Origin: Methylobacterium sp. DB0501 | GTDB taxonomy: Bacteria > Pseudomonadota > Alphaproteobacteria > Rhizobiales > Beijerinckiaceae | Assembly: GCF_011043735.1 (NCBI RefSeq) | Contig: NZ_JAAKGV010000004.1 | Coordinates: forward strand, 124,001-188,000 | Reading direction: 5' to 3' | DNA: 64,000 nucleotides | In this document: piece after piece, positions 61,781 through 64,000 of the stretch | Numbering within the stretch: position 1 is the stretch's first letter | How the letters are laid out: the number at the start of each line of letters is the position of its first letter | The notes under the pieces: generated by a model | What the model saw: the letters and a program-made list of their open reading frames with translations, nothing else | What the model was told of the DNA's origin: nothing | Database searches by the model: none | Made by a program: the position numbers and the translations under genes

Positions 61781-61872
61781 GGGTTCGGCCCAGGATTGAT
61801 CGAAGCGCAGCTATGACCGGCAAGGGTGGCCGCTGTGTGATCCGCTTCGGGCATCTTTGGGCATGAATGGTT

Positions 61873-62064
61873 TCAGTCGTATTCCAGGCCGACCGAGCGC
61901 TCGAAGGCAGTCCCGCTCGTCTGCTGCCCTTTTGGATCAGCAACCAAGATGTCGCGGAAGCCTCGCCCCATCAGCTCCCGGACCTTGTCGAGCGCCTGCA
62001 AATCCGTGCCGCAGGCAAACGTCAGCGCGCGGCCGGTTGGGTCGGTTCCTGTTACCTTGTACAA
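61873..62064 (-). CDS. small hypothetical protein
   Basis: A 63-residue protein from a TTG start with aggga seven bases upstream: a beta-alpha pattern YKVTGTDPTGRALTF, then DLQALDKVRELMGRGFRDILVADPKG. The upstream continuation of the frame is Arg/Ser-rich noise. Looks like the compact fold of phage or plasmid accessory proteins. Unknown. Confidence 0.5.
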   Translation of the reverse strand: MYKVTGTDPTGRALTFACGTDLQALDKVRELMGRGFRDILVADPKGQQTSGTAFERSVGLEYD

Positions 62065-62359
62065 GCTCGGTTCCCTGTCTCGCGTTGAGCACGCGGCAGC
62101 CGGGATGTGCCGACGTCGGCATCGAGACGCAAGGCGTGCAGCGGCGGACTGATGCGATCGGGCGGAGGTTGGGCCCGATGGCGTTCCTGGGGGCTGGAGA
62201 GGACGAAGGGCTCGCCCTTCGTCCTGCCGATCGCTCGAGGCGCAGGCCCATTCGGCACCTCGACGCGGCGCTCGAGCAGATCTCCACTCGCGCGAAGCTG
62301 GAGGGTGTGACGACACAGAACCCCCGGCACTCATTCGCTTCCATGGCCGGCGAACTCGT

Positions 62360-62605
62360 TCATGCCAACGGCGCCAACAGCACCGCCGTCCTCACCGCAT
62401 TCCGCCGCCGGGCCGGTGTCGCATCCTCGACCGCCAGTTCGTCGGCCGACCACTGGTGAGCCATGACGGCCGCGGCGACGTCGAGGCGCTTGTCGCCGAT
62501 CTCCAGCACCACCGGCTTCGAAGGGTCGGCGAGATAGGCTGCCGTCGCCGCCTCGAGGGCGTCCTCAGTCAGGAGCTTTGCCTTGTAGGCCTCGCCGGCG
62601 GTCAT
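62360..62605 (-). CDS. small hypothetical protein
   Basis: An 81-residue acidic, Ala-rich protein (AKLLTEDALEAATAAYLADPSKPVVLEIGDKRLDVAAAVM). It lies 25 bases downstream of the protease gene and could be in its operon. No family recognised. Confidence 0.55.
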   Translation of the reverse strand: MTAGEAYKAKLLTEDALEAATAAYLADPSKPVVLEIGDKRLDVAAAVMAHQWSADELAVEDATPARRRNAVRTAVLLAPLA

Positions 62606-62630
62606 GAGGTACCCAGTTCTTGCTGATTAA

Positions 62631-63539
62631 TTAACCAATCACCCAGGCATTGCCGGCTGAGTTTTCGATTATCTTCACCGATTGGGTCCGCGCAAATGTC
62701 GCCATATAGGAATGATGGACACTAAGAAGACTTTCTTGCAGATCTTGGTCATCTTCGATGGCGGCGACATTTAGGCCAATCGCCCTACACTTATCAATTA
62801 AATAATGCTCGCCATGCTCTGTATTTTCACTGTAGTTCATCAAACCTGAAATGACAGCTTCGGCTGCGATTTCAGGATTCTGCAAATGTGCAAACATGTT
62901 GCCGGCCAGCCATCCTTTGACCATTGCACGAGCGCCCTTTACTGAGCGCTCGCAGTCAAGAATAAATGCTGGCGGGTATTTAGCAAAAACAGCCTGCCAG
63001 ACGATCTGGCGCATGGGATCTTTCTTGATGTCTTCGATTGCTTTATCGACTTCAGCCAATATGCCCATAGCCGGCAGACCATTGACCTGCGGATCGGTTG
63101 GTCCCAAGCATGAGTGCTTGGCCATGAATATTTGCTTGGCGGCACAGGCAATCATAGTGCCGACACTCATTGCCATATGCGGTATGAACACCCGCAGGTC
63201 GGTACCAAACATCTTGTAAAGGTATTCTACCATGGCGCGGCCGGCCTCAATTCCTCCGCCGGGCGTATGCAGGACAAGGTCAAGACCCTGCGATCTATCA
63301 AGGCCGTGAACAACGGCCATAAGACCGTTCATGTCGAGGTCGCTGACCGCACACTCGGGATGCATCCGGCCGGATGCATCCCGTCTGAGTAAAAACCCTG
63401 AATAATATGCTATAACAGGCCGCTTTAGCCTTCCGGCGAGCTGGCCTATATACTTTTGACGGACCGCATTCTGCGCGTCGTGAAAGCCCTGACCCTGGAG
63501 CGAGTCAATCTCTAAGTTGATCTCGTTCCATGTCGGCAT
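62631..63539 (-). CDS. SDH-type Clp-fold serine protease
   Basis: A 302-residue protein of the serine-dehydrogenase-proteinase (SDH_sah/ClpP-like) group. VLHTPGGGIEAG (oxyanion region, 90-100), nucleophile S125 in HMAMSVGTMIACAA, and KHSCLGPTDPQ with D149 follow the family order. No signal peptide or membrane span is seen, so it is probably cytosolic. It is less GC-rich than the phage head genes. The 35-base overlap with a small upstream gene suggests a functional pair. Substrates unknown. Confidence 0.85.
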   Translation of the reverse strand: MPTWNEINLEIDSLQGQGFHDAQNAVRQKYIGQLAGRLKRPVIAYYSGFLLRRDASGRMHPECAVSDLDMNGLMAVVHGLDRSQGLDLVLHTPGGGIEAGRAMVEYLYKMFGTDLRVFIPHMAMSVGTMIACAAKQIFMAKHSCLGPTDPQVNGLPAMGILAEVDKAIEDIKKDPMRQIVWQAVFAKYPPAFILDCERSVKGARAMVKGWLAGNMFAHLQNPEIAAEAVISGLMNYSENTEHGEHYLIDKCRAIGLNVAAIEDDQDLQESLLSVHHSYMATFARTQSVKIIENSAGNAWVIG

Positions 63540-63717
63540 GTTTGTTCTGCACCGTATTAGACCGGATAGTCACCGGCGTGAACTCCCCATACCCGGAGAG
63601 CGAAGGAAAGACCGGGGTCGAATACGATGAGGAGGAACGGCTGAAATCGACTTGCGGGATCGGAGCCTCAACAAGCGATATGCCGAGGGCTTGAAGGCTC
63701 GCTTGGCGGTCCGTCAT
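63505..63717 (-). CDS. small protein overlapping the Clp-fold protease gene
   Basis: A 70-residue protein from the ATG at 63717, MTDRQASLQALGISLVEAPI, then a Ser/Thr/Pro-rich middle and a charged end. It overlaps the protease start by 35 bases, so the two are co-translated. No family recognised. It could be a substrate, adaptor or inhibitor of the protease; that is inference from the overlap. Confidence 0.5.
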   Translation of the reverse strand: MTDRQASLQALGISLVEAPIPQVDFSRSSSSYSTPVFPSLSGYGEFTPVTIRSNTVQNKHADMERDQLRD

Positions 63718-63914
63718 GGCTTTCCTCGCCCGGCGTTTACCATGGTCATCGCGCGTCGGTAGCATGTCTTCCTCCACCGTGCCAGCCACGATGCAGGTTG
63801 GTCCCAACCTAACTAGATGGGTCGGGTTCCACCCCTCACCGGGTCGTGAGATCCAACCAGACCTCTATGGTGTCAGGCTTGCCACTCGTGGCGCGTCCCC
63901 GCATTCAACTTAGT

Positions 63915-64000
63915 TCACAGCGAGCGGCCCCCGAAATCCCAGATCGGCACCATGCCCGGCATCTTCACCGGCTCGTGCCGGTAGGCTGTCCACTTCCCGA
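63915..64000 (-). CDS. C-terminal fragment of a gene cut by the window edge
   Basis: The last about 28 codons of a leftward gene that enters from beyond 64000: ...KWTAYRHEPVKMPGMVPIW, then DFGGRSL and stop. The composition is protein-like. Too short to identify. Confidence 0.45.
   Translation of the reverse strand, partial: GKWTAYRHEPVKMPGMVPIWDFGGRSL

Noticed and set aside
61561..61866. 101-codon rightward frame after the SRAP gene
   Set aside because: Arg/Ser/Pro-rich shadow; the minus strand holds a more protein-like small frame.
62708..62722. atgatggac, like the dusA start region
   Set aside because: Nine bases, in the wrong orientation for a direct repeat with the left junction, and inside the protease gene.

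Overview
The window is GC-rich alphaproteobacterial DNA. The metabolic genes at the left end (valine catabolism, phasin, GlgX, DusA) and the style of the proteins suggest a Methylobacterium-like or related Rhizobiales chromosome. That genus assignment is inference. I saw no rRNA, tRNA, CRISPR array or insertion sequence.

Layout. (1) 1-9840 is host chromosome. A leftward mmsB / acyl-CoA dehydrogenase / mmsA cluster for valine degradation has a divergent LysR gene. It is followed by a phasin, a small hypothetical gene, glgX and dusA. (2) 9840 to at least 57.6 kb is one essentially complete lambda-like siphophage prophage. A tyrosine recombinase is read away from the 5' end of dusA, a known integration target, so the left junction probably lies there. 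No right attachment site was found, so the element may continue beyond 64 kb. (3) 57.6-64 kb carries regulators, a double acetyltransferase, DNA-damage genes and a Clp-fold protease pair. This is either the accessory end of the prophage or flanking island DNA.

Phage organisation. The immunity region (16.2-17.7 kb) has an AT-rich XRE/S24-type repressor and a Cro-position gene. Three copies of one palindromic operator are each placed in or beside a core promoter. One operator sits in the promoter of a leftward operon encoding a BRO-family antirepressor, five unknown proteins and a PrtN-like protein. The rightward early operon (18.8-23.8 kb) holds small unknown genes, a lambda-O-like helix-turn-helix protein with iterons inside its gene, a superfamily 2 helicase, a zinc/Toprim primase and a NusG-like protein.

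The late region follows lambda order closely: terS, terL (GpA), gpW, portal, protease with nested scaffold, gpD, gpE, connectors, tail terminator, tail tube, G/GT with a canonical -1 slippery site, tape measure, M/L/K-like proteins, gpJ, then fibres including an SGNH-hydrolase spike. The lysis region (GH108 endolysin, membrane proteins) ends at a strong hairpin. Leftward moron-like genes interrupt the late region in three places, and two of these sites share an identical 23-bp sequence.

Most interesting points: the antirepressor/repressor circuit with a repressor whose S24 lysine is replaced; a UmuD homologue with Ser replaced by Cys; iterons in the replication gene; the -1 frameshift that adds a cysteine-rich segment; two secreted proteins, one collagen-like, inside the head-tail operon; and a Clp-fold protease overlapping a small partner gene at the right end.
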